Source of the DNA: Clostridia bacterium
GTDB taxonomy: Bacteria > Bacillota > Clostridia > Christensenellales > Borkfalkiaceae
Length of the DNA: 53,929 nt
Direction: 5' to 3'
NCBI GenBank assembly: GCA_017415505.1
Contig: JAFQGG010000017.1
Location: 1-53,929 of the forward strand
The notes under the pieces were generated by a model. That model was not told the origin of the DNA, ran no database searches, and saw only the letters and a list, made by a program, of their open reading frames with translations. The position numbers were made by a program, and so were the translations under genes. This document shows positions 26,432 through 34,800 of this stretch, in pieces (position 1 is the first letter of the stretch; each line of letters opens with the position of its first letter).

Positions 26432-26617
26432 TATATTATAACACATTTTTCAAATTTTGCAAACGAAAAACGAGGTTATATAAAATTATAATCCAACAAT
26501 TTTCGCACGGCGCTTTCCGTAAAACGCCGATTTTCCAAGAAAAAAAAGGGTTTTTGCCCCACTTGGAAAAAAAATAAAAATTTTTCGGAAATTTTTTCAA
26601 AAAGTGCGAAAAATTGT
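26432..26617. other. AT-rich spacer before the tRNA cluster
   Basis: No gene is seen. A long-loop inverted repeat TTCCAAG / CTTGGAA spans about 26535-26569, with a small GGG/CCC pairing inside the loop and an A-run after it. It may serve as a minus-strand or plus-strand terminator, but support is weak. Confidence 0.3.
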
Positions 26618-26646
26618 TTGACAATTCTTTTCAGAAGTGCTATTAT
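26618..26646 (+). promoter_or_regulatory. Promoter of the tRNA cluster
   Basis: TTGACA (26618-26623), 17 bp, TATTAT (26641-26646), 39 bp before the first mature tRNA end. Confidence 0.8.
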
Positions 26647-26685
26647 ATACAGGCGTTGTTGATACGGCGTTGAAGTGCGGCGAAT

Positions 26686-26759
<74 letters not shown>

Positions 26760-26786
26760 CTTATTTCATGCGGGCGTGTCAAGAAT

Positions 26787-26863
26787 GCGCCTGTAGCTCA
26801 GTTGGATAGAGCAACGGCCTTCTAAGCCGTGTGTCAGGAGTTCGAATCTCTTCAGGCGCACCA
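26787..26863 (+). tRNA. tRNA-Arg (TCT)
   Basis: Acceptor GCGCCTG / CAGGCGC, anticodon loop CTTCTAA (anticodon TCT), D-loop AGCTCAGTTGGATAGAGC, T-arm GAGTTCGAATCTC, encoded CCA. Confidence 0.96.
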
Positions 26864-26869
26864 ACATAT

Positions 26870-26947
26870 GGCGGGCATAGCTCAGTTGGTTAGAGCGCCA
26901 GATTGTGGCCCTGGAGGTCGTGAGTTCGATTCTCTCTGCCCGCCCCA
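26870..26947 (+). tRNA. tRNA-His (GTG)
   Basis: The extra G(-1) at 26870 opposite the discriminator C is the histidine identity element. Acceptor GCGGGCA / TGCCCGC; anticodon loop TTGTGGC (GTG); CCA encoded. The base pair closing the anticodon loop is A-C, a mild irregularity. Confidence 0.95.
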
Positions 26948-26959
26948 CTTTATACACAT

Positions 26960-27035
26960 TGGGGTGTCGCCAAGTGGTTAAGGCACCGGATTTTGATTCC
27001 GGCATTCGTAGGTTCAAATCCTGCCACCCCAGCCA
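26960..27035 (+). tRNA. tRNA-Gln (TTG)
   Basis: Acceptor TGGGGTG / CACCCCA, anticodon loop TTTTGAT (TTG), T-arm AGGTTCAAATCCT, discriminator G and encoded CCA. Confidence 0.95.
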
Positions 27036-27062
27036 CTTATGTGGACAGCCTTTACAATTTAA

Positions 27063-27138
27063 GGCCCATTAGCTCAGTAGGTAGAGCACTTGATTTTTAA
27101 TCAAGGTGTCCGGAGTTCGAGCCTCCGATGGACCACCA
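27063..27138 (+). tRNA. tRNA-Lys (TTT)
   Basis: Anticodon loop TTTTTAA (TTT) in stem CTTGA / TCAAG; T-arm GGAGTTCGAGCCTCC; encoded CCA. The acceptor GGCCCAT / ATGGACC has a C-A mismatch at the third pair. Confidence 0.93.
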
Positions 27139-27142
27139 ATCT

Positions 27143-27218
27143 GGATGATTAGCTCAGCTGGTAGAGCAACTGACTCTTAATCAGTGGGCCCAGGGTTCGA
27201 GTCCCTGATCGTCCACCA
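27143..27218 (+). tRNA. tRNA-Lys (CTT)
   Basis: Acceptor GGATGAT / ATCGTCC, anticodon loop CTCTTAA (CTT) in stem ACTGA / TCAGT, T-arm CAGGGTTCGAGTCCCTG, encoded CCA. It is the last tRNA and probably the former attachment site of the element whose integrase relic lies downstream. Confidence 0.95.
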
Positions 27219-27221
27219 GAT

Positions 27222-27266
27222 ACACTCATTTATGCAAGAAAATCCGCATAAATGAGTGTTTTTCTT
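27222..27266 (+). terminator. Terminator of the tRNA transcript
   Basis: A 14-bp perfect stem ACACTCATTTATGC / GCATAAATGAGTGT with a 10-nt loop, followed by TTTTCTTTG. Confidence 0.9.
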
Positions 27267-27324
27267 TGCATTTTTGTATGAATATGCAGCTTTTTTGAGG
27301 CATTTTTCGTTACCTTGCCAACTT

Positions 27325-27441
27325 TTGGGGCACAATTTGGGGCATAAATTGGGGCATAAAATCCGATTTTTTTGGGGCATAAAATTTATCCCTAAAATTG
27401 CCCTAATTTTTTAACCCATTTTTTCTATTTTTGGGGCATAA
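27325..27441. repeat. Five direct repeats of TTGGGGCAYAA
   Basis: Copies at 27325-27335, 27337-27347, 27349-27359, 27372-27382 and 27431-27441. The first three are spaced 12 bp apart. Their location between a tRNA 3' end and an integrase remnant suggests arm-type integrase-binding sites of an integrative element. That is inference; a CRISPR is excluded by the tiny and unequal spacing. Confidence 0.7.
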
Positions 27442-27451
27442 ATTTTTGCAT

Positions 27452-27688
27452 TTACCAAACCAATTTTTTTCCTTCGCTAAGAAGGTATTCGTCCGATAAA
27501 TCTGAATATGTGCTATTAAGTTTTCCCCTACTGTGTCCTACAAATTCATCCCTTGCAGGTTCTGCGACTCCACATTCCTCGCATCTCGTATAAAACGTAG
27601 TTCGCAAGTCGTATAAAATATGATTCGGTAAAATGTTATTGAAACTGTAACGAATATATTCCAACGTAGGAATTTGCAATTCCTTCAT
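27452..27688 (-). pseudogene. C-terminal fragment of a tyrosine recombinase (integrase)
   Basis: This 78-residue remnant carries the end of a phage-type integrase. LYDLRTTFYTRCEECGV matches the HxLR...TF box, with the first His replaced by Tyr. VGHSRGK is the H/W box, and TYSDLSDEYLL holds the candidate nucleophile Tyr. The N-terminal three quarters, including Arg I, are absent, so it cannot be active. It overlaps the end of a truncated EamA gene at 27685, which marks a deletion junction. It sits next to tRNA-Lys, the usual home of such integrases. Confidence 0.8.
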
Positions 27689-28080
27689 TCCTTTAAGATA
27701 ATTTTGAATGCGTTTAAGGCTTCATCCCAAAAGAGTGCCCCTGAAAGTGCTGTGATTGCCGTTGATAAACTTACAATAACCGTTGTGTATCCAAACGGTC
27801 CTATTTTTACTGCTTTCGCCTGGAAAAGAGCATTACCCATTGTAGCAATTCCAAACACAACACCCAGCAATAACGAATACCAAGACATTTGTATTTTACA
27901 ACCAGTCAAAAAGAACAAAACAAGCGCACAAATTATGCTAACACCTGCATTAAGAGAGTATTGCTCACTTTCTTTCCGCATACATCTTTTTATGTAATAA
28001 GCTTTATGCGTTTGACTTGCGATACCACATAATAAAGTTGTGATAAATAATATGACAATCGGTATTTTTGAAAAATCCAT
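27685..28080 (-). pseudogene. Truncated EamA/DMT-type transporter
   Basis: The 131 residues give four membrane helices and end abruptly after SLSTAITALSGALFWDEALN, the place where the first EamA repeat of a normal 10-helix transporter (about 290 residues) continues into helix five. The second half is missing, and the frame runs into integrase DNA. AAGGAG upstream shows the original start was functional. Drug/metabolite transporter family is likely; the product is probably non-functional. Confidence 0.6.
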
Positions 28081-28100
28081 TTTAACCTTTTCTCCTTACT

Positions 28101-28264
28101 TCAAAGCCCCAAAATCATGTTTACAATTTCCCCCATATCCGCATTGTAAGGCATATATCTCTTTGTTGCCCCTGCGTCTTAGACTCTATACATAGTTCGC
28201 CGTATACAACCCTTATGTCTTCGTAAAGAATATCGTATATTTCCGCATAATCAATGTAAGAATC
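28101..28264 (-). pseudogene. Gene remnants in two frames
   Basis: Two overlapping open stretches without starts are visible. One reads ...DSYIDYAEIYDILYED..., which resembles the N-terminus of small SAM-dependent methyltransferases, and stops at 28121. The other ends ...YMPYNADMGEIVNMILGL at 28101. Neither is a complete gene. They look like frameshifted debris of the decayed region. Family assignment is tentative. Confidence 0.35.
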
Positions 28265-28265
28265 T

Positions 28266-28454
28266 TTACTGTTTAAGCACACTAAAAAAGGCATCCGCAA
28301 TCATTTCCATACCCTCGTCGCTTGGATGCATACTTACTCCTTCGTGCCAATATTGTCCCAATGCCATTTCGCTATCCTTTTTATGCAGAATGTCCACGCA
28401 AATTGCACCACGCGCCTGCGCTTCTTCCATAATCACTTCGTCAACGTTATACAT
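28266..28454 (-). pseudogene. C-terminal fragment of an SGNH/GDSL hydrolase
   Basis: The 62 residues contain GVSMHPSDEGMEMIADAFF, matching block V of SGNH hydrolases (HPND-G...IA). The catalytic Asp normally three residues before the His is not present. The N-terminal part with the nucleophile serine is missing upstream. The fragment is one of several broken genes between tRNA-Lys and nagA. Confidence 0.5.
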
Positions 28455-28614
28455 TTTACCATGTTTTTACGCTTTTGCAAGCATTTTTACGTCATTTTTC
28501 ATATTTTTTGTTCTATCTATATTTTTTTACCCAAAGAGCAAATACGTATGGATATTTTCACCAACCGTGAGAACAAATACAGCATTTCAGCAACTAATTT
28601 TTCACTTTTTATGC

Positions 28615-28656
28615 CTTTATAAAAAATGTTGAGATATTTTCTCATACCCCAACATT
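28615..28656 (-). terminator. Terminator after nagA
   Basis: AATGTTG / CAACATT with an inner GAG/CTC pairing, followed on the minus strand by TTTTTTATAAAG, 75 bp past the nagA stop. Confidence 0.6.
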
Positions 28657-28730
28657 TATTACAAAATCTTTCTTTTTACCTTCCAGCATTTGATTTTCCG
28701 CGCATAACTGCTACCGCGCTGAAACCGTTT

Positions 28731-29882
28731 TTACATTTTGTATACGCGTTCACCGATAAAAACGCGTTCCACGCAAATTTTTTCGTTGAATACAATGATA
28801 TCGGAATCCTTCCCGATGCTAATTTCACCTTTATTTAAACCTAAAATCTTTGCAGGGACTTTCGTCAACATTTTTACCGCCGTCGGTATCGAAAATCCGC
28901 AGTCGTTTACAAGAGTTCTTATCAAGCAATCCGCCGTCGCTACACTCCCAGCGAATGCCGACCTATCCTTGAGTTTACATACGCCGTCCTCAACGATAAA
29001 CTCCGTTCCGCTCATTACCCCCTCTTGGATATCCGTTCCCGCAATTTCAAGGCTGTCCGTAATCAAAGCAACTTTATTCGTCCCCTTAATCTTTATAATC
29101 ATCTTGATAAGGTCAGGCGGTAAATGCTTTCCGTCCGCAATGATTTCCACGTATAATTCATCGCGTAAATACGCGCTTTCAATTACGCCAAGGCTTCTAA
29201 AACCGTGGTCACGGGTGACCGTTGACGTGCAAGAATACAAATGCGTGATAAGATTACAACCGTTTTCAATTGCCACAGCCATATCTTGATACTTCGCATC
29301 CGTATGCCCTGCCGAAGCAACGATATTGCGCGCGGTTAAATATTTGCAAAACTCGCCGTTTTCGTCGTTTTCGGGTGCGTACGTCCAACGGGTAATGCTT
29401 TCGCCGTACTCCTTAATTAAGCTTTCGTAATCTTCTTTTTTCGGGGCTGTGATGAACGCGGGACATTGCGCACCCGCTTGCTTGGGCGAAAGATACGGTC
29501 CTTCCAAATGCGTCCCCAAAATATTCCCTTTCGTCTTGCCTTTTGCTTTATGGATATTGACGACGGCTTGTTTCATGGTTTCAAACTCGCCGGCGGAAAT
29601 CGTAGGAACGATACTCGTCGTACCGTGCGCCAAATGATAATCACATCCCTTAATTACGTCTTCTACGCTACTATTCATAAACGCATACCCGCCTGCACCG
29701 TGGGTGTGCATATCAATAAACCCTGCGCTCACGTATCTACCCGTGCAATCGTAGCAGATATCGGCAGGTTTATCCTGCGTACTGATTTCGAGTATCTTCC
29801 CGTTCATCGCGTACACGTACCCATCGAATAACGTTTCGCCTACGATAATTTTATCGCTTTTAATTCGCATTAATTTTTCCAT
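28731..29882 (-). CDS. nagA: N-acetylglucosamine-6-phosphate deacetylase
   Basis: NagA removes acetate from GlcNAc-6-phosphate in amino-sugar recycling. It is an amidohydrolase of 383 residues. The metal motif HTHGAGGYAF (usually HxH), the catalytic-metal EGPYLSPKQAGAQ, SAGHTDAKY, the His in ITHLYSCTSTVTRDHGF and the general acid/base Asp in ITDSLEIAG are all visible. No nagB or PTS gene is nearby. It overlaps the end of a YgjV-like remnant at its start. Confidence 0.93.
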   Translation of the reverse strand: MEKLMRIKSDKIIVGETLFDGYVYAMNGKILEISTQDKPADICYDCTGRYVSAGFIDMHTHGAGGYAFMNSSVEDVIKGCDYHLAHGTTSIVPTISAGEFETMKQAVVNIHKAKGKTKGNILGTHLEGPYLSPKQAGAQCPAFITAPKKEDYESLIKEYGESITRWTYAPENDENGEFCKYLTARNIVASAGHTDAKYQDMAVAIENGCNLITHLYSCTSTVTRDHGFRSLGVIESAYLRDELYVEIIADGKHLPPDLIKMIIKIKGTNKVALITDSLEIAGTDIQEGVMSGTEFIVEDGVCKLKDRSAFAGSVATADCLIRTLVNDCGFSIPTAVKMLTKVPAKILGLNKGEISIGKDSDIIVFNEKICVERVFIGERVYKM

Positions 29883-30210
29883 CGTTCTCTCCCTCTAATC
29901 GGTTTTGTTTTTTGAGATTAAACTGTATAATGGCTATTATATTTGCCGTTAACTCAAAAGCATACGACAAAACGGTAAAAATCGGAGCCGTTATCGCTAT
30001 GTTGTAAACGACAGCCAATGAATTCGGCGCAACGACCACGTATCGCATTGTTTTCAAATTGCGAATTCGGAAAGTAAACGCATACAAGCAAAGAGAGCCC
30101 AAATAAATGATATCTATCGGCTTTGCCGTTCCCAGTATCCAAAGATTCACAATAAAATAAGAACTAATCGTCAAAACAGAAAACAGGCAAGCAATCCAAA
30201 TGGGTGCATT
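29860..30210 (-). pseudogene. YgjV-like membrane protein, probably broken
   Basis: The frame is open from a stop at 30211 and has no good start; the only early candidate is TTG at 30174. It encodes three or four hydrophobic helices, with FTFRIRNLKTMRYVVVAPNSLAVVYNI and TANIIAIIQFNL similar to the second half of YgjV-family inner membrane proteins (about 170-180 residues). The N-terminal half is missing. Overlap with nagA suggests it was once co-transcribed. The assignment is from pattern memory only. Confidence 0.45.
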
Positions 30211-30582
30211 TTATGCCACCAACTATTTTTTCTTACGCCTCATTAAGATTGATTATCGTTATCTTTTTCCCGCCACGTTTTCTTTGATTTGCATAGTCAA
30301 AGTCCGCTTTTGTTCCGCTTTTCGGTTGTCATTCCTCAAAACCATGTTTTGATAACTTACACTTCGGGAAAAATAGTAAGAATTATAATAGAAAACACAA
30401 TAATGATACGCCCCCAAAAGTCAAACAAGCTTTGGGGGCGTATCACAACTAATTTTATCTTTACGCATCAAGCGTTTTTACGAGCTTTTCCTTGCTTTTT
30501 TCAAAAAATGCTAAAAAATTTTTTTTCTCGCCCTTTTTCCCCTCCGCTTTTTTGTTATTCTTATAAAAAAGGAGGATTTTTT
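30211..30582. other. Gene-free, AT-rich gap with a 14-bp inverted repeat
   Basis: No coding frame is supported. GATACGCCCCCAAA (30405-30418) and TTTGGGGGCGTATC (30431-30444) form a perfect hairpin with a 12-nt loop and no following T-tract on either strand. AAAGGAGG just before 30583 is the ribosome site of the next gene. Confidence 0.7.
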
Positions 30583-31146
30583 ATGTATCTTTCTCAACTC
30601 GTCGGTAAAACTTTATTCGTTGGCAACGCTCCGCGCGGAGTTTGTTTGGGGGTCGGCGTATCCTTGAAAACGCAACGCGTGCGCTATTTGCTTTGCGCAG
30701 GCAACGCGGGCGCGCGCACGGCGGATTTCGCAATCAACGCTTCGTCTATACTCCGCACGAACGAAACGGGGATTTATCTCTCCCGTTTGCGCGCGGTATT
30801 TCCGCAAAACTGCGCAAAGCTTTTCCCAAAGCTCCCCGTTTACGCGCAAAACGGCGTATTTCTCGGCTGTATAACCGATTTGAAAATGTCGTCCTTTTGC
30901 GCGGAATGTGTTTTTACGGACACGGGCGAAAAAATCCCCGTTTCTTGCGTTACTGCCTGCTTAGATGCGGTAATCGTGCGCAAAGCGCCCGTCTATCCTC
31001 TCGGTCAACGCATACCTGCCCCCGTCCTTTCCTTTGAAAATGCGGGAACGACCGTCACTCGACCTTTACTCAAAAAAGCCGTCGAACGGGGCGAGCTTAT
31101 CAAGCTTACGCTCTCTTTACCGCCCTTTACGACTACTGCTCGTTAA
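30583..31146 (+). CDS. PRC-barrel domain protein
   Basis: This 187-residue protein appears to hold two PRC-barrel units. MYLSQLVGKTLFVGNAPRGVCLGVGV is the first, and KLPVYAQNGVFLGCITDLKM (from about residue 85) is the second. A variable tail follows with GQRIPAPVLSFENAG and LLKKAVERGELIKLT. PRC-barrel proteins of this kind are widespread in Clostridia, some linked to sporulation or membrane association; no role can be assigned. Excellent AAAGGAGG ribosome site. One copy of a 16-bp dispersed repeat is embedded in the coding sequence. Confidence 0.75.
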   Translation: MYLSQLVGKTLFVGNAPRGVCLGVGVSLKTQRVRYLLCAGNAGARTADFAINASSILRTNETGIYLSRLRAVFPQNCAKLFPKLPVYAQNGVFLGCITDLKMSSFCAECVFTDTGEKIPVSCVTACLDAVIVRKAPVYPLGQRIPAPVLSFENAGTTVTRPLLKKAVERGELIKLTLSLPPFTTTAR

Positions 31147-31769
31147 ACGGCGTATTTTGCGGAAAGTTTCAACACCCGTGCAAACGCCTCGTTGACGATT
31201 CGAATGTCCTCGAAGTTCCATTTTTCCTTTTTGGAAAACGCGTGAAACAACGCGTCCATTTCTTCCGTTTCCAACCGCTCCGCGTTTGTGAGCGGTTTTT
31301 CGCGCACTTTGGCGAGCAATTTTTGCGCGTGCACGAATCGGAAATACGTTTCCGCACTCTCCTCTTCCGTTACCGTTTTCAAAACGGTGTTCAGCCGCTC
31401 CCGAACGAGCGTATTTTCCTTATCGGGCAAAGCATACTCCGTTTTTTTCACCGACAATTCCCGCAATTCGCGCCTTTTTTGTAATCTTTTCCGCAGTTCC
31501 AAAGTACAAATTAAGCCTATATAGCTAATACCGCCCAATATGGCGAGGGTAGCAAACGCGGTGCGCGCCTGTTTCCATTCCCTATTGCCAAGCAATACGA
31601 ACAGTGCCATTCCGCCGACGACCGTCGCGCCCACGCCTGCATATACGCCCGCGTTTCGCATCGAATACCCAGCAAGCATAGCTCCGCCGAGCAAGAACAG
31701 CGCCGTGGCAAAAGCGATTGCCATACCGACGTCTTCCGCAAAAAAAACTTTATACAGCCAATCCAACAT
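31143..31769 (-). CDS. Membrane protein with charged C-terminal domain
   Basis: A 208-residue protein of unknown function. About three hydrophobic segments lie at 14-34, 40-60 and 70-95. A positively charged helix follows (LRKRLQKRRELRELSVKK), then a helical cytoplasmic domain of about 100 residues. The ATG at 31769 has GGAGG six bases upstream. That ribosome site lies in one arm of a 12-bp inverted repeat (31775-31814). It follows addA by about 90 bp and its stop overlaps the converging PRC-barrel gene by 4 bp. Confidence 0.7.
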   Translation of the reverse strand: MLDWLYKVFFAEDVGMAIAFATALFLLGGAMLAGYSMRNAGVYAGVGATVVGGMALFVLLGNREWKQARTAFATLAILGGISYIGLICTLELRKRLQKRRELRELSVKKTEYALPDKENTLVRERLNTVLKTVTEEESAETYFRFVHAQKLLAKVREKPLTNAERLETEEMDALFHAFSKKEKWNFEDIRIVNEAFARVLKLSAKYAV

Positions 31770-31774
31770 AAACA

Positions 31775-31814
31775 ACCTCCGTTTCGTCCTATCAATTATT
31801 CCCGAAACGGAGGT
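31775..31814 (-). promoter_or_regulatory. Hairpin sequestering a ribosome-binding site
   Basis: ACCTCCGTTTCG (31775-31786) and CGAAACGGAGGT (31803-31814) are perfect 12-bp arms with a 16-nt loop. In minus-strand RNA the 3' arm contains the GGAGG of the gene starting at 31769. The fold would hide the ribosome site. On the plus strand a T-rich tract follows, so terminator function in that direction cannot be excluded. Confidence 0.6.
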
Positions 31815-31860
31815 CTTCTTTTTTTCTTTTTTTAGCGAAAAAGCGCTAACTTCGTCGAAA

Positions 31861-34800
31861 TCAATCCATATCCACTTGAAAACCGAGATAAATATTCACG
31901 ATCGTGCAACTTATTTTTTTCTTTGGAATTTTCATGATTTTTGAAACGGCGAGTTTATAGAGTTCAAGTTGCGGAGAATAATGCTCTCTCAAATACTTTG
32001 CGTCCTTTTTCGAATACTTATAATCCACGATTTTCACGCAATCCTGTCCGACGGCAAGAAGGTCGATCGCGCCTTGGAACAGCATTTCTTCGCCCTCTAA
32101 ATTTTTCAAACGCCCGTCCGCACCCTCTTTCTTGGCAAAGGTATCTTTCACGGGCAAGGAAACGAGAAACTGCCGTTCTTTATACAGGGTCATGCCTTGC
32201 AACGCGTAAAACGCTTGATTGGAGAGAATTTCCGTCATCTTCTCCACGGAAACGAGGTCGAGTCCTTCTACACTCCCGTTTTCTTCCATTTCGACATACG
32301 CTTGGGCAACGCGCACGCCCAAAACCTCTTTGCTTATCGGCGTGCCGTCTTGCGCAAACAGCAAAGAAAAATCAAAGCGTTCCAAAAACGCGTGATACGC
32401 CAATCCGTATTCTACGCTCGTTTCCCCGTCCGCTTCTATTTCTTCTTTCACCGAATACACGCCCGTCATTTCCAGCGTTGAAGGCGTACCTGCCCCCGCC
32501 GTTTGAGTATTTTCTTCCCGCGCAAGCAAGCTCGTCGCCGAGCTTTTTACAGGCAAATTCTCACAGCCCGCATACGGATACTCCCAAAGGAACGCGTCCA
32601 TAATTTCCCGCGCGAGCGTTTCGTTAGGATTGAACGCTAACGCCGTGCGTTCCTGTTTGGGCACGTCGAACAGCTCGTCTTCGACGAAGTATTTTTTCCA
32701 AACGCCAAAGTCGGTGAAATCGACGAACGAGCGCGCGTAGCGCACGTCGGGCAACACGCCCTCTTTTTCAAAAATCATATGCAACGAATATTTCGCGCGC
32801 GTGAGTGCGACGTAGTACAAATTCAATTCGTCCGCGATAGAACTTTCCGCTTTTTTATAATCGTACAAACGGCGAAGGAGCGTATTTTTCTTGATCATGT
32901 TTTCCTCGTCGAAGGCGCGGGGCGCAAGTCCGTACTCCTCCTCCGCAAACACTTCGTCGTGATCCCCGCCACGGAAATGCTCGCTCAAATTATCCAAAAT
33001 AACGACGGGATATTCCAAGCCCTTGGACGAGTGCATCGTGAGCACTTTTACCGAATTCTCACCGCCGTTTTCGCTGTACTCGATTTTATAATCGAGATCA
33101 CGCAAGCGTTCGAGGAAGGAACGGATACATTGCGGGGCGGGCGCGGCGCTCTCTTCAATAAACCGGTGTATGCGCCGTAAGCACGCCGTTCCGTTCGTGC
33201 TCGACAAAAGGCGCGCTTCCATATGCGTTTCGGCTATAATTTTCGTGAGAATTTCTCCCGCGTCAAGCACGAAAGAAAGTTTTCGAAGTTCCTCAAAATA
33301 CGCGTAAAAATCTTTAAGTTTTTTCGCAAGCGCGTCCTTGTATTCCGCCTCGTACCGACGACAGGCGTTTCTAAAAAACCGTTCCTTGGGATAAGCAAGA
33401 CGAATCCGCACGAGATCGTCGGCGGTAAGCTCGCCCATAGAGGAGAGCAACGCGCTACAAAGCGGGATATCCTGCTCGGCGTTATCCAAAAGCGAAAGGA
33501 TATCGATTAAAGTTTTGATTTCGGAAAAGTCGCAAATATTCACCGCGGCAGCCGCCGTGACGGGCACGCCTGCCGCCGCAAGCGCCTCGACCGTTTGGGC
33601 GATTTGTCCCTGCTTTTTTCGCGACAAAATCGCGATATCGCTATATTCCACGCGTTTCCGCGTTTGTTCGTCGGGGTCGTACCAAGTGGAATTGCGCTCC
33701 TCGTCGATAATTTTCTTAATCAATTTCGCCGACGCGCTCACCGCCGTATTCTTTGCCGACGCGTGCGCGCGCACCGAGTATACGCCCCGCGTTTCCGTCT
33801 TCGTTTTTTCTTCCTCTACAAGGAAGTGTATTTGCGTTTTTCCGTCGTTCAACGCATACCTGCCCCCGCGTTGCATCCATGCGTCACGCGCATAATTGAT
33901 GCCGCAGGTATGCATATTCATGGCAAGCGAGAACTGTTCGTTGACCGCGTCGAGCACGGCGTCCGAGCTACGGAAATTGCTTTTCATGACGAGCGAGTTT
34001 CCACCCTCCCGTTCGAACTGTTTTTGTTTTTCGACGAAGAACTTCGATTTACTACCGCGGAAGCCGTAAATGGATTGTTTCACGTCCCCGACGAGGAAAA
34101 GATTTTCCCCGCCGATCATGGAAACGATCGCTTCCTGCACGGGGTTTACGTCTTGGTATTCGTCCACGAACACGAAACGGTATTTTTCCCGCACTTCCGA
34201 GGCGATTTCCGCGTTTTGCAACAGCCGTAACGCCTTGTGTTCCAAATCGTTATAATCAAGCACGCCCCGCTCCGTTTTGAGCGATTCGTATTTCTCGTCG
34301 AAAATAAGTAAATAATGCGCCAAAGCCGCAGCCGTTTTGCCCGAGCGCAAAAAGAGCGCAAGTTCCTCTTCCCTCGTACCCGTTACCGAAAATTCTTTCT
34401 CGTATATCTTCGCTACCTTATCTTTGAGCGAGGCGAGCCGTTCGATATGGCGAAGTTTTTCCTCGGGGTCTTTTTTGCTCGAACTCTTTTTCGTAAAACT
34501 CGGTTTAGGCAGAGCGCACGCCTCGAAATAATCGCGCGTGGAAAGCACCGCGTTCAACGCGGTTTCGATATCGTCGCAAAGGAGCAATTGTTTTTCCCCG
34601 CCCACTTCGGAAAAATAGGCGCGCTCGTCCTCTACCGTTTCCAGATAATAACGGCATTTATCCGTTACGATTTTATGCAAATCGGCGCAAATTCGACGAA
34701 AAGTTTCTTCGTCGTATTCGCCCGAACGGGCGAGATATTCCCGATAGTCCGCGCGATCGCGCAAATCCTTATAAACGGTAAGAAAAATGCGTCGCAACGC

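Noticed and set aside
27177-27380. A 67-codon minus-strand frame ending in WWTIRDSNPGPTD
   Set aside because: Its end is the antisense of tRNA-Lys. Such peptides arise routinely from tRNA complements.
27325-27441. CRISPR-like reading of the TTGGGGCAYAA repeats
   Set aside because: Repeat units are only 11 bp, spacing is irregular (1 to about 48 bp between copies) and no cas genes are present.
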